This document shows positions 25,678 to 34,328 of a stretch of DNA of 53,255 nt, one piece after another; position 1 is the stretch's first letter; each line of letters begins with the position of its first letter. A program made the position numbers and the translations under genes. Below the pieces are notes generated by a model, which saw only the letters and a list, made by a program, of their open reading frames with translations, was not told where the DNA came from and searched no databases. Origin of the DNA: Gammaproteobacteria bacterium (GTDB taxonomy: Bacteria > Pseudomonadota > Gammaproteobacteria > Thiohalospirales > Thiohalospiraceae); NCBI GenBank assembly GCA_015491735.1, contig WFVH01000100.1, positions 1 through 53,255 of the forward strand, read 5' to 3'.

Positions 25678-27844
25678 TCGGGCGACGCTCTTCCTGCTCG
25701 AGCTTGCCGGGCAAAAAAAAGAGGGTCCGGCATCCGATGTTCTTGTATTGCTCAGGCTGCTGCAGGGCTATCTGGCGGCCGATCAGATAGAAGATGTCTA
25801 CCGGGCCTATGAGTTCGCGGCCGCAGCGCACGCCGGGCAACAGCGACTCTCCGGTGAAGCCTATATACACCATCCCCTGGCGGTCGCCACAATACTGGCG
25901 GAGATGCATCTGGATCACCAAAGTATCGTTGCCGCCATTCTCCACGATGTTATCGAAGACACTCCGACAGCAAAACAGCAGCTTGCCGACGAATTCGGCG
26001 AGGAGGTGGCCGAGCTGGTGGATGGCGTCAGCAAGCTGACCCAGGTACAGTTTGAAAGCAAGGCCGAAGCCCAGGCCGAAAATTTCCGCAAAATGATGCT
26101 CGCCATGGTGCGGGATATCCGGGTGATTCTGATTAAACTGGCCGATCGCCTTCACAACATGCGTACCCTGGGCGCATTGCGTCCTGGCAAACGGCGGCGC
26201 ATCGCCCGCGAGACGCTGGAGATCTATGCCCCCATTGCCAACCGGCTTGGAATGAACACCATGCGGGTCGAGTTGCAGAACCACGGCTTTGCCGCCATGT
26301 ACCCCAGGCGTTATCAGATTCTGTCCCGCGCGATGCGCGGTGCCCGGGGCAATCGCAAGGAGATTGTACAGAAGATCGAGTCCACCATAGCCGAGCGGAT
26401 ACGCCAGGAGGGGGTTGAGGGTGAGGTGATGGGGCGCGAAAAGCATCTTTACAGCATCTACCAGAAAATGCAGCAGAAACGGCTGCCATTCCGGGAGGTA
26501 TTCGATGTCTATGCCTTTCGGATCATCGTTGATACTGCTGATGCCTGCTACCGGATGCTGGGTATCGTGCACAGCCTCTATAAACCGGTGCCGGGACGTT
26601 TCAAGGATTATATCGCCATCCCGAAAGCCAACGGATACCAATCGCTGCATACGGTGTTGTTCAGTCCGTATGGCGTGCCTATCGAAATACAGATTCGTAC
26701 CGCGGATATGCACAAGGTTGCTGAAGCGGGAGTGGCTTCCCACTGGCTGTATAAAAGCGGCAGTGACAGCTCCATTGCACAACATCATGCCCGCGAGTGG
26801 CTCCGCGAACTGCTGGAACTGCAGCAAAATGCCGGTAACTCCATGGAGTTTCTGGAACATGTAAAGGTCGATCTGTTTCCAGACGAGGTCTATGTGTTTT
26901 CCCCCAAGGGGGAGATTCTGGTGCTGCCCCGCGGGGCGACGGCGGTGGACTACGCCTATGCCGTTCACACGGATGTTGGCAACAGCTGCGTGGCCGCCAG
27001 GATCGACTATCGTTTGAGGCCGCTCAATACCCGTCTGCTCAACGGGCAGACGGTCGAGATTATCACTGCCCCCGGAGCCTTGCCCAATCCAGCCTGGCTG
27101 GATTATGTCGTTACCGGCAAGGCCCGCTCAACCATCCGCGCTTATCTGAAAGGTCTTCACCATGACGAAGCGGTCTCTCTTGGCAAGCGGTTGCTGGAAA
27201 AAAGCCTGATGCACTACTCGCTTACCTGCAACGGACTGCCTGCGGACTGCCTGACGCAGCTACTGAAGGAGCTGGCGCTTGCTGGCCTGAATGATCTGCT
27301 GGCGGAAATAGGGCTGGGGAAACGCATGGCGCCGATCGTTGCCCGATCACTGGCGGAAAAGGTGGCTGGAACAGAGGTAGTGGCGCCGGTATCCAGCCCG
27401 GTTTCCCTGGCTATCAAGGGTACTGAAGGGATGGTGGTGAGCTACGCCAAATGCTGCCACCCGATTCCAGGGGACGCCATACTGGGCTTTATCAGCGCCG
27501 GGCGCGGAATTGTAATTCATACCGATAACTGCAACAATCTCAACGAATTCAGAGGCGATCCCGACAAGTGGATCAATGTTCAGTGGGAGGATGGTATCGA
27601 GGGGGATTTCCCGGTTGAGCTGCGCATGGATGTGGCCAATCAGCGGGGCGTTTTGGCCACCGTGGCCGCTGCCATCTCGGCGCTGGATGCCAACATCGAA
27701 AATGTGGACATGGAGGAGCGCGATGGGCGGCACAGCGCCCTGTTGTTTACCATTGCCGTGCGCGATCGGCACCATCTGGCGACGATTATGCGCCGTATCC
27801 GCCGTATCGATAGCGTAATGCGCATCGTGCGCAAACAGAGTTGA
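25622..27844 (+). CDS. spoT: Bifunctional (p)ppGpp synthetase/hydrolase SpoT
   Basis: Stringent-response enzyme of up to 740 aa. The HD hydrolase domain comes first, with [19 protein letters not shown] (metal histidine about 84) and LHDVIEDTP (HD at 108-109), so ppGpp hydrolysis should be intact. The synthetase domain covers roughly 240-360 ([35 protein letters not shown]). A TGS domain lies near 420-480 ([17 protein letters not shown]), then a helical/zinc-finger-like region with [10 protein letters not shown], and a C-terminal ACT domain ([16 protein letters not shown]). The ATG at 25622 overlaps rpoZ; E. coli SpoT starts close to the HD domain, so the first 40 residues may not be translated. 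Confidence 0.94.
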   Translation: MKKLWSSLIPKNSRSRPGNRATLFLLELAGQKKEGPASDVLVLLRLLQGYLAADQIEDVYRAYEFAAAAHAGQQRLSGEAYIHHPLAVATILAEMHLDHQSIVAAILHDVIEDTPTAKQQLADEFGEEVAELVDGVSKLTQVQFESKAEAQAENFRKMMLAMVRDIRVILIKLADRLHNMRTLGALRPGKRRRIARETLEIYAPIANRLGMNTMRVELQNHGFAAMYPRRYQILSRAMRGARGNRKEIVQKIESTIAERIRQEGVEGEVMGREKHLYSIYQKMQQKRLPFREVFDVYAFRIIVDTADACYRMLGIVHSLYKPVPGRFKDYIAIPKANGYQSLHTVLFSPYGVPIEIQIRTADMHKVAEAGVASHWLYKSGSDSSIAQHHAREWLRELLELQQNAGNSMEFLEHVKVDLFPDEVYVFSPKGEILVLPRGATAVDYAYAVHTDVGNSCVAARIDYRLRPLNTRLLNGQTVEIITAPGALPNPAWLDYVVTGKARSTIRAYLKGLHHDEAVSLGKRLLEKSLMHYSLTCNGLPADCLTQLLKELALAGLNDLLAEIGLGKRMAPIVARSLAEKVAGTEVVAPVSSPVSLAIKGTEGMVVSYAKCCHPIPGDAILGFISAGRGIVIHTDNCNNLNEFRGDPDKWINVQWEDGIEGDFPVELRMDVANQRGVLATVAAAISALDANIENVDMEERDGRHSALLFTIAVRDRHHLATIMRRIRRIDSVMRIVRKQS

Positions 27845-27857
27845 TGAGGAGTGCTGG

Positions 27858-28241
27858 ATGAAACGGGAAACTATTTTTACCGAAAAGGCGCCCGCCGCCA
27901 TTGGTACCTACTCGCAAGCGATAAAAGTCGGGAAGACGGTCTATCTGTCCGGCCAGATACCGCTGGTTCCCGGCAGCATGGAGCTGGTGGAAGGGGATAT
28001 GGCTGCGCAAATCACCCAGGTGTTCGATAACCTTGGTGCGGTAGCGGAGGCGGCGGGTGGCGGGCTGGCTGATATTGCCAAGCTGAATATCTATCTCACG
28101 GATCTGTCCTCTTTTCCCTTGGTCAATGAACTGATGTCCCGTTATTTCACCCAACCCTATCCTGCACGCGCCGCTGTTGGAGTGGCTGCGCTGCCAAAAG
28201 GGGCTGCGGTGGAGATGGATGCTGTGATGGAGCTGGTCTGA
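27858..28241 (+). CDS. ridA: RidA-family 2-iminobutanoate/2-iminopropanoate deaminase
   Basis: A 127-aa trimeric YjgF/RidA protein that hydrolyses reactive enamines and imines released by PLP enzymes such as threonine dehydratase. It has [33 protein letters not shown] and [20 protein letters not shown], where the arginine binds substrate carboxylate and the glutamate positions water. It lies 13 bases after spoT and 15 before recG, the usual gammaproteobacterial arrangement. Confidence 0.95.
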   Translation: MKRETIFTEKAPAAIGTYSQAIKVGKTVYLSGQIPLVPGSMELVEGDMAAQITQVFDNLGAVAEAAGGGLADIAKLNIYLTDLSSFPLVNELMSRYFTQPYPARAAVGVAALPKGAAVEMDAVMELV

Positions 28242-28256
28242 ACTCCCTGCCGGGCG

Positions 28257-30356
28257 ATGGTTGCCAGAGACAGCACCACTCCCCAGGCAGGCTCTATCCC
28301 GGTTACGGTACTGAAGGGGGTCGGAAAAAAAATGGCGGAGCGGCTGGATCGCCTCGGCGTTTCAACCGTCCGGGATCTGCTGTTTTATCTGCCGGTGCGG
28401 TATCAGAACCGCGCCCGCCTGGTTGCGTTGGGGGCGTTGCGGCCGGGGATGATGGTGTCGGTGCAGGGCGAGGTTCTGCATACCGAAGTGAAATTTGGCC
28501 GCCGGCGCATGCTGCTGTCGACCATTAGCGATGGCACCGGTCAGCTGGTTTTGCGTTTTTTCCATTTTGGCGCGGCTCAAAAGAGCGCCCTGGCCAGGGG
28601 CGTCCAGGTGCGTTGTTTTGGCGAGGTGCGTGCGGGGGCGAATTTTCTGGAGATGATTCATCCCGAATATCATCTCCTGCAACCCGGAGAGGTACTGGCC
28701 GAAGAGCAACACTTGACACCCCTCTACCGGGTCGGCGAGGGGGTGCACCAGTTGACCTTGCGCTCGCTCATGGCGCAGGCGCTTGGTTATCTGCGGGATG
28801 GGGTGCTGAACGATCTGCTCCCCGGCACGATCCGGCGGCGATTTGGCCTGCCGCCGCTAACCGAGGCCCTGGCCTCTGTTCATCGTCCTCCGGCAGACAC
28901 CCCGCTTGATCTGCTCGACGGATTCAGGCATCCGGCCCAGCGGAGGCTGGTGTTCGAGGAGCTGCTGGCGCACCATTTGAGTCTGCGCAAGCTGCGTACG
29001 GCATTGCGGCAACACCCGGCGCCGCTGCTGAAAAGTGATGGCCGGTTGGCCGGGCAGTTTCTTGAGCAGTTACCCTTTCCCATTACCGCTGCCCAACGGC
29101 GGGTATGGAAGGAGATTCGCCAGGATCTGCAGTCTCCTTCTCCCATGCAGCGGCTGGTTCAGGGAGATGTCGGTTCCGGCAAGACCATCGTTGCCGTTCT
29201 CGCTGCACTGCAAGCGGTGGAAGCCGGATTCCAGGCAGCCGTGATGGCGCCAACCGAGCTGCTGGCCGGGCAACATGTTACCAATTTTCGCCGCTGGCTG
29301 GCACCGATGGGAGTCGAGGTGGCCTGGCTGTCGGGGCAGCTCAAGGCCGCGGAAAAAAAAGCCATGCAACATGCGCTGTCCAGTGGCCAGGCGCATCTGG
29401 TGGTGGGTACCCATGCCCTGTTCCAGGAGCAGGTGATATTCAGTCAGCTGGGGCTGGTGATAGTTGACGAGCAGCATCGTTTTGGTGTCCACCAGCGTCT
29501 TGCCCTGCGGGAGAAAGGCCGCAGCCAGGGTGGATATCCGCATCAATTGATCATGACCGCGACGCCAATCCCCCGCACCCTTGCCATGACAGCCTACGCT
29601 GATCTGGATGTATCGGTGATCGATGAACTTCCGCCTGGCCGTGCCCCGGTGTCCACTGTCGCATTGCCGGACAGCCGCCGGGATGAGGTGATTGAGCGTG
29701 TCGGTGCCGCGTGCCGGGCGGGGCGTCAGGCTTACTGGGTCTGTACACTTATCGAAGAGTCCGAGGTATTGGCGGCGCAGGCGGCCGGGGAGAGTGCTGC
29801 GCTGTTGAGTGAAAAGCTGCCCGACCTCGCCATTGGGTTGGTGCACGGGCGGATGAAACCCCAGGAAAGGGCTCCGGTGATGGATGCCTTCAAAAGGGGG
29901 GAGATCGATCTGCTGGTGGCGACGACGGTTATCGAAGTGGGCGTCGACGTGCCCAATGCCAGCCTGATGATTATCGAAAATCCCGAGCGGCTGGGGCTGG
30001 CCCAACTCCATCAATTGAGAGGCCGGGTAGGGCGGGGCAGCCGCGAGAGCAGCTGTGTGCTGATGTACCATGGTGCTCTGAGTGAAGCCGCGCATCAGCG
30101 GTTGGCCGTGTTGCGCGAAAGCGGGGATGGATTCCTGATTGCACAGAAAGATCTGCAGTTACGCGGGCCGGGGGATGTGCTCGGTACCCGGCAGACAGGT
30201 CTGCTCCAGTTCCGCATCGCCGATCTGCAGCGGGATCAGGATCTGCTCCCCGACATAGCGAAGGCAGCTTCGCTACTCCTGGAGCAGTATCCCCGGCAGG
30301 TAATGCCCCTGGTGGAGCGCTGGATAGGAGAGCGTAGCCAGTACGGTGGTGTTTGA
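28257..30356 (+). CDS. recG: ATP-dependent DNA helicase RecG
   Basis: Branch-migration helicase of 699 aa that remodels stalled forks and recombination intermediates. It opens with a wedge/OB domain (VTVLKGVGKKMAERLDRLGV, RDLLFYLPVRYQNR, SVQGEVLHTEVKFGRRRMLL). Two helicase domains follow: Walker A GDVGSGKTIVAVLAAL, Walker B region VIVDEQHRFGV (the DEQH typical of RecG), motif III MTATPIPRTLAM and motif VI QLRGRVGRGSRESSCVLMY. The length matches E. coli RecG (693). Probably cotranscribed with spoT and ridA. Confidence 0.97.
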   Translation: MVARDSTTPQAGSIPVTVLKGVGKKMAERLDRLGVSTVRDLLFYLPVRYQNRARLVALGALRPGMMVSVQGEVLHTEVKFGRRRMLLSTISDGTGQLVLRFFHFGAAQKSALARGVQVRCFGEVRAGANFLEMIHPEYHLLQPGEVLAEEQHLTPLYRVGEGVHQLTLRSLMAQALGYLRDGVLNDLLPGTIRRRFGLPPLTEALASVHRPPADTPLDLLDGFRHPAQRRLVFEELLAHHLSLRKLRTALRQHPAPLLKSDGRLAGQFLEQLPFPITAAQRRVWKEIRQDLQSPSPMQRLVQGDVGSGKTIVAVLAALQAVEAGFQAAVMAPTELLAGQHVTNFRRWLAPMGVEVAWLSGQLKAAEKKAMQHALSSGQAHLVVGTHALFQEQVIFSQLGLVIVDEQHRFGVHQRLALREKGRSQGGYPHQLIMTATPIPRTLAMTAYADLDVSVIDELPPGRAPVSTVALPDSRRDEVIERVGAACRAGRQAYWVCTLIEESEVLAAQAAGESAALLSEKLPDLAIGLVHGRMKPQERAPVMDAFKRGEIDLLVATTVIEVGVDVPNASLMIIENPERLGLAQLHQLRGRVGRGSRESSCVLMYHGALSEAAHQRLAVLRESGDGFLIAQKDLQLRGPGDVLGTRQTGLLQFRIADLQRDQDLLPDIAKAASLLLEQYPRQVMPLVERWIGERSQYGGV

Positions 30357-30401
30357 GCTATGCTTGGCTTTTTTCCGGCCTGACTGAACAGATCACACGC
30401 T

Positions 30402-30983
30402 ATGTTGCTTACACATACTGTAAAATGGTGCCCCTTGCACCAGGTGCGCGCGGAGGATGTGCCGGGGGAGATACGCCGCTGGTTGCTCGCACCAGGCTCG
30501 TTGACCCGCTTGCTGCAGCTGGCCAGCGGAGGGAATTTTCAGGTATGTCTGCTGAACCAGGGCTGGAGAGCGCCGCTGCCTGATGAGGCGCGGCTGCTGA
30601 GTATCAGGGAGAAGCGTTTTGCCGTGGTTCGTCAGGTGCAGTTGCTGTGCAACGGGATACCCTGGGTCTATGCCCGTACCGTTATTCCCCGTGCCACGCT
30701 GGTTGGGCGGCAGCGGCGCTTTATCCGTTTGGGTGACCGGCCGCTGGGTGCCGTTCTGTTTGCTGATCCCTCGATGCAGCGCGATGAGGTGCAGATAGCC
30801 CGCCTGGAGCCGGAAATGAAACTTCATCAGTTGGCATCGGCAGATCTGGTGGAGATGCCGCCGGAAACGATATGGGGCCGCCGTTCGATCTTCCGGCTGT
30901 CGGGCCGCCCGCTGCTGGTCAGCGAGTTTTTTCTGCCAGCCATCGGCAAATGTCCGGAGAAGAGACCAACAGATGTCTACTAG
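30402..30983 (+). CDS. ubiC: Chorismate pyruvate-lyase
   Basis: Removes pyruvate from chorismate to give 4-hydroxybenzoate, the first committed step of ubiquinone synthesis. The 193-aa protein shows [46 protein letters not shown], then [10 protein letters not shown] and a C-terminal [21 protein letters not shown], with the arginines and a C-terminal glutamate that hold the product. It uses the chorismate made through AroA in the first block. Its 3' end overlaps ubiA by 11 bases, so the two products are probably made together. Confidence 0.92.
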   Translation: MLLTHTVKWCPLHQVRAEDVPGEIRRWLLAPGSLTRLLQLASGGNFQVCLLNQGWRAPLPDEARLLSIREKRFAVVRQVQLLCNGIPWVYARTVIPRATLVGRQRRFIRLGDRPLGAVLFADPSMQRDEVQIARLEPEMKLHQLASADLVEMPPETIWGRRSIFRLSGRPLLVSEFFLPAIGKCPEKRPTDVY

Positions 30984-31857
30984 ACCCACCCTGAAGGAGC
31001 GCTTGCGCCAGTATGCCTTGTTGATGCGGCTGGATCGTCCTATCGGAATCCTGCTTCTGCTGTGGCCCACGATGTGGGCACTGATGATTGCGGCGGAGGG
31101 CAAACCGGATTTGCGGGTGCTGGTGGTTTTCACCCTGGGCGTCATTGTGATGCGCTCCGCTGGCTGTGTTGTCAACGACTATGCCGATCGCAACATCGAC
31201 CCTCATGTACGGCGTACACGCCATCGTCCGCTGGCTGCCGGCCGGGTGACTCCGGGGGAAGCGATCGGACTCTTTGTGTTTTTGTGCCTCGTCGCCTTTG
31301 GACTGGTACTGTTGCTCAACTGGCAGACCATTCTTCTGTCGTTTGCCGCCGTGGCCCTTGCGGCGCTCTATCCATTTGCCAAGCGCTATACCTATCTGCC
31401 CCAGGTTTTGCTGGGTATCACTTTCAGTATGGCGATACCCATGGCCTTCGCCGCCCAGACCGGGGAGGTGAGCCGCATTGCCTGGCTGCTGTTCATTGCC
31501 AACGTACTGTGGACCGTCGCCTATGATACCATGTATGCCATGGTCGACCGGGAGGACGATCTGAAGATTGGAGTGAAATCCACCGCTATACTGTTTGGTG
31601 ATGTGGACGTTATCATCATTGGTGTCATCCAGTCGATGGTCTTCCTTGCCCTGTTTCTTGCCGGGGCGCTTGTTCCCATGGGAGCGTTCTACTATATGGG
31701 GGTAACGGTGGCGATCGGGTTGGCGCTGTACCAGCAGGAGTTGATCAAGGATCGGTTGCCGGAGCGCTGTTTTCAGGCTTTTTTGAACAACAACTGGTTT
31801 GGACTGGTCATTCTTGCCGGAATCGTCCTGGATTTCTGGTCGCGTTCCGCGCCGTGA
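30973..31857 (+). CDS. ubiA: 4-hydroxybenzoate octaprenyltransferase
   Basis: Integral membrane prenyltransferase of 294 aa that attaches the polyprenyl chain to 4-hydroxybenzoate. The first aspartate-rich motif is [20 protein letters not shown] (NDxxD), and the second [12 protein letters not shown]; both bind the magnesium-diphosphate. Eight or nine hydrophobic helices are visible, from [15 protein letters not shown] onward. It overlaps ubiC. A truncated and then a full foldback element follow about 60 bases downstream. Confidence 0.95.
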   Translation: MSTRPTLKERLRQYALLMRLDRPIGILLLLWPTMWALMIAAEGKPDLRVLVVFTLGVIVMRSAGCVVNDYADRNIDPHVRRTRHRPLAAGRVTPGEAIGLFVFLCLVAFGLVLLLNWQTILLSFAAVALAALYPFAKRYTYLPQVLLGITFSMAIPMAFAAQTGEVSRIAWLLFIANVLWTVAYDTMYAMVDREDDLKIGVKSTAILFGDVDVIIIGVIQSMVFLALFLAGALVPMGAFYYMGVTVAIGLALYQQELIKDRLPERCFQAFLNNNWFGLVILAGIVLDFWSRSAP

Positions 31858-31913
31858 GAAGGATTGAAACAGGGTGTCCGTCGTCCTGTTTCCGCCGCGG
31901 TTGATTGATAAAG

Positions 31914-31973
31914 GGTAACTACCCGGCTGGCTGCTGAAATCCGTCATTTCGCGTTGAAAAATGTTCATTTACA
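31914..31973 (+). repeat. Truncated foldback element abutting copy 3
   Basis: It starts GGTAACTACCCGGCTGGC, continues CTGAAATCCGTCATTTCGCG and TTGAAAAATGTTCATTTACA, matching the left 60 bases of the full elements, and is cut exactly where copy 3 begins with its own GGTAACT. This looks like a second copy inserted into, or recombined with, an older one. Confidence 0.75.
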
Positions 31974-32130
31974 GGTAACTATTCAGCTCACCCCTGAAAT
32001 CCGCCATTTCTGCGTTGAAAAATGGTCATTTACACGCGTAAACTCCCATTTTTCGCCTTGAACTGACGAATTTCAGGAGCAATCTGCGCAGTTATCTCTA
32101 ACTATTACAACTCGCCGAGTAGTTATAACC
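31974..32130 (+). repeat. Foldback (MITE-like) element, copy 3
   Basis: Its left end GGTAACTATTCAG and the whole left and central part are almost identical to copies 1 and 2. The core right end is diverged (CTGCGCAGTTATC near 32084-32096). The tail (CTAACTATTACAACTCGCCG) differs from copies 1 and 2 and ends AGTAGTTATAACC. It stops 11 bases before the start codon of the outer-membrane protein, so that gene's ribosome site AAGGA lies directly at the element's edge. Confidence 0.85.
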
Positions 32131-32141
32131 AAGGAACCAAA

Positions 32142-32873
32142 ATGAAAAAATTACTGATTGCTGTTGCCTTTTCCCTGTTGCCCTTTGCCGCTGTTGCCGA
32201 TTTCATCGGTTTTGCGGTTGGGGCGGCTTACTGGAATCCGAAGCCCGGGGGGGATGTCTCTTACAGGGATTTTGGGAAAAACGATTTCAGGAATGATCTG
32301 AATCTTGACGACTCCGGGGAAAACATACTTTGGGCGGCCATCGAGCATCCGCTCCCCGTGTTGCCGAATGTCAAACTGGTCAAGACATCGCTGGATCTGG
32401 AGGGTGACAACGGAACCTTGCGCGCGGATTTTGGTGAAGTGAGCGCCGGGGTTCCGGGGATCGATAGCCAGTTGACACTGGATCAGATCGACGTGATTCT
32501 GTATTACGAGATTCTGGACAACTGGATCAATCTGGATCTGGGAGTCGATATCCGGGTTTTCGACGGTAGCACCAGGATAAGCGGGTATGATCTCAGTACC
32601 AGGGAGGAGGTGAGCACCACCGTACCGTTACTGTACGGCAATGCCCGGTTTGATCTGCCATTTACCGGTTTTTTCGCCGGAATGGAAGCCTCGTTGATCT
32701 CTGCCGACAACAACAGCGTCACCGATGTGACCGCCAGCGCCGGATATGAAAGCGATATTGGACTGGGCGCCATGATCGGCGTGCGCCGCCAATCCATAAC
32801 TGTCGAAGATGCCGATGTAACGCTTGATTTTAGTGTAAGTGGGCCGTTTGCAGCCGTGTATTTCGACTTTTAA
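32142..32873 (+). CDS. Outer-membrane beta-barrel protein (TIGR04219-like)
   Basis: A 243-aa protein with a Sec signal peptide (MKKLLIAVAFSLLPFAAVA, cleavage before DFIG). Alternating hydrophobic strands follow and end in aromatic FAAVYFDF, with a terminal phenylalanine as in many outer-membrane barrels. GAAYWNPKPGGDVSYRDF, LDDSGENILWAAIEHPLPVLPNV and LDQIDVILYYEILDNWINLDLG fit the uncharacterised TIGR04219 outer-membrane family. The ligand or role is unknown. Its promoter must lie in or beyond foldback copy 3, because the element ends 11 bases before the ATG. Confidence 0.82.
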   Translation: MKKLLIAVAFSLLPFAAVADFIGFAVGAAYWNPKPGGDVSYRDFGKNDFRNDLNLDDSGENILWAAIEHPLPVLPNVKLVKTSLDLEGDNGTLRADFGEVSAGVPGIDSQLTLDQIDVILYYEILDNWINLDLGVDIRVFDGSTRISGYDLSTREEVSTTVPLLYGNARFDLPFTGFFAGMEASLISADNNSVTDVTASAGYESDIGLGAMIGVRRQSITVEDADVTLDFSVSGPFAAVYFDF

Positions 32874-32918
32874 GTGTCCCATCGGACGCGGAAAGCGGCC
32901 GCCATGCCCGGTTTTTAC

Positions 32919-32956
32919 ACTCAACAACCACCAGCTAAAGCTGGTGGTTGTTGAGT
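32919..32956. repeat. Perfect 18-bp hairpin with a two-base loop
   Basis: ACTCAACAACCACCAGCT (32919-32936), loop AA, then the exact reverse complement (32939-32956). No T-run follows on either strand, so it is not a standard terminator. The 16 bases at 32956-32971 (TACCTTGAAAGAGTAC) match the terminal repeat of the palindromic element at 51286-51446. The hairpin form is like those at the ends of IS200/IS605-type elements, so it may be the scar of such an insertion; no transposase is present. Confidence 0.7.
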
Positions 32957-32983
32957 ACCTTGAAAGAGTACCAGGTTATTACC

Positions 32984-33010
32984 AAAAAAAAAGCGGACCC
33001 GAAAGCCCGC
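32984..33010 (-). terminator. Rho-independent terminator of the nar operon
   Basis: On the minus strand GCGGGC (33010-33005), loop TTTCGG, GTCCGC (32998-32993) is followed by nine T (32992-32984). It lies 40 bases beyond the narI stop, in the right orientation to end narKGHJI. Confidence 0.87.
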
Positions 33011-33050
33011 CGGAAAGGAACAACTTGTTGTCTGATTATTGCGGTATGTA

Positions 33051-33740
33051 TCAACGTGCTGCGATACGCTTCGTCCGGACAATCTGGTAGGCGCGGCGGA
33101 GATAGGTCAGCGGGACGCTCCAGATATGAACGAGGCGGGTAAACGGAAAGATCAGGAATACCGTCATACCCAGCAGCATGTGAAGTTTGAATATGGGGTT
33201 CACATCGGCAAGCAGAGCGGGATCCGCCTGCAGTGTGGCGACACTTTGCACATAGCTGGTCAATGCAATCATGGTCGATGCATCGCCATGAGATACGTGG
33301 CTCATGGAGACCAAAGTGCTCAGCAGACCCACGATGAGGGTTGCCAGCAGCCAGCCGATGACCAGCAGATCCCTTTTACGCCCTGCCGCCACGATGCGTG
33401 GATCTTTCAGACGCCGCTTGATCAGCATGGTTCCACCAACCAGACATATGCCACCAAAGATGATCCCGGCTACAATGGCTATTTTCTGGTGGGCAAGATC
33501 CGATATGCCCAGCGCCAGGAATACGCTGTGCGGGGTCAGCATGCCAAAGAAGTGGCCAAAAAATATGGCGATGATTCCGATATGGAACAGGTTGCTTGCC
33601 AGGCGCATTTTGTCATTGTTCAGAAACTGGCTGGAGTCGGCTTTCCAGGTATACTGTTCGCGATCGAACCGGAGCCAGCTGCCCACCAGAAAAATGGTTC
33701 CCGCAATGTAGGGATAGATGCCAAACAAAAAGTCATTCAT
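33051..33740 (-). CDS. narI: Respiratory nitrate reductase gamma subunit (cytochrome b)
   Basis: Membrane anchor of NarGHI that oxidises quinol at the periplasmic side and passes electrons through two b-type hemes to NarH. The 229-aa protein has five hydrophobic segments (YPYIAGTIFLVGSWLRF, LFHIGIIAIFFGHFFGM, IAIVAGIIFGGICLVGGTML, LVIGWLLATLIVGLLSTLV, FKLHMLLGMTVFLIFPFTRL). Heme-ligand histidines appear in NLFHIGIIAIFFGHF near the N terminus and FKLH / RLVHIWS near the C terminus. It lies 11 bases after narJ and is the last gene before the terminator. Confidence 0.95.
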   Translation of the reverse strand: MNDFLFGIYPYIAGTIFLVGSWLRFDREQYTWKADSSQFLNNDKMRLASNLFHIGIIAIFFGHFFGMLTPHSVFLALGISDLAHQKIAIVAGIIFGGICLVGGTMLIKRRLKDPRIVAAGRKRDLLVIGWLLATLIVGLLSTLVSMSHVSHGDASTMIALTSYVQSVATLQADPALLADVNPIFKLHMLLGMTVFLIFPFTRLVHIWSVPLTYLRRAYQIVRTKRIAAR

Positions 33741-33751
33741 GATCTCTCTCC

Positions 33752-34267
33752 TCAGGCTGCCTGGGCCAGATGGCCCCGGCTTTCGATGATTCGAATCAGG
33801 CGGCTGTAGGGGCTGCCGGCTTTCTCCAGGTTTTCTGCCAGGACAGTGAGCACCTTCTTCGCATCTCCCAGAAAAATCCGCGCCTGCATCTCATCCAGAG
33901 TGGATACATACTCGAGGATGAGCGGCAGATAGTCCGGCAGTTCGCCATCTTCCACTGCCAGTCCGGCGGCTTTGTAGTGCTCACCGAGATCCACCAGGGC
34001 GGGACCTCGTCCCCGATCGTCCCCAAAAAGGTGGTGGGTCAGATGAAGATCATGCTCCGGTGTCATGTCGAACGTTTGTACATAAGTTTCCTGCAGGCCG
34101 GTAATGTTGTGCATCCGCATCCAGGCAATAATGTCCTTGATGGTTTTTCGCTCCTGCTCGGTAATGCTCGAATCGCTGTTCAACAGCTCTTCCATCTCCG
34201 GCAGGTGCTCAAAAAGCGCTGCATCAGGATAATCGAGCAGGTGTGCGATCAATCGGTATAGCTGCAT
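33752..34267 (-). CDS. narJ: Nitrate reductase molybdenum cofactor assembly chaperone
   Basis: Cytoplasmic chaperone (171 aa) that binds the NarG N terminus and helps insert the molybdenum cofactor; it is not part of the mature enzyme. LYRLIAHLLDYPDAALFEHL, YVQTFDMTPEHDLHLTHHLFGDDRGRG-type sequence and LPDYLPLILEYVSTLDE are characteristic of the NarJ/TorD family. The frame is open to 34351, but ATG 34267 has GGAG upstream and begins MQLYRLIAHLL as expected. The gap to narH is 61 bases, larger than elsewhere in this operon. Confidence 0.94.
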   Translation of the reverse strand: MQLYRLIAHLLDYPDAALFEHLPEMEELLNSDSSITEQERKTIKDIIAWMRMHNITGLQETYVQTFDMTPEHDLHLTHHLFGDDRGRGPALVDLGEHYKAAGLAVEDGELPDYLPLILEYVSTLDEMQARIFLGDAKKVLTVLAENLEKAGSPYSRLIRIIESRGHLAQAA

Positions 34268-34328
34268 TGTCGTATCTCCAAAAAAATAGATAGTCTGTTC
34301 TGGACTTGAATGGGGTTGCCGGCGCTGA

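Noticed and set aside
32100-32141. Outward promoter at the right end of foldback copy 3 (TATAAC)
   Set aside because: It lacks a -35 box at a proper distance and would start the mRNA at or inside the ribosome site.
32919-32956. Hairpin as a rho-independent terminator
   Set aside because: No T-tract follows the stem on either strand; the true nar terminator with nine T lies at 32984-33010.
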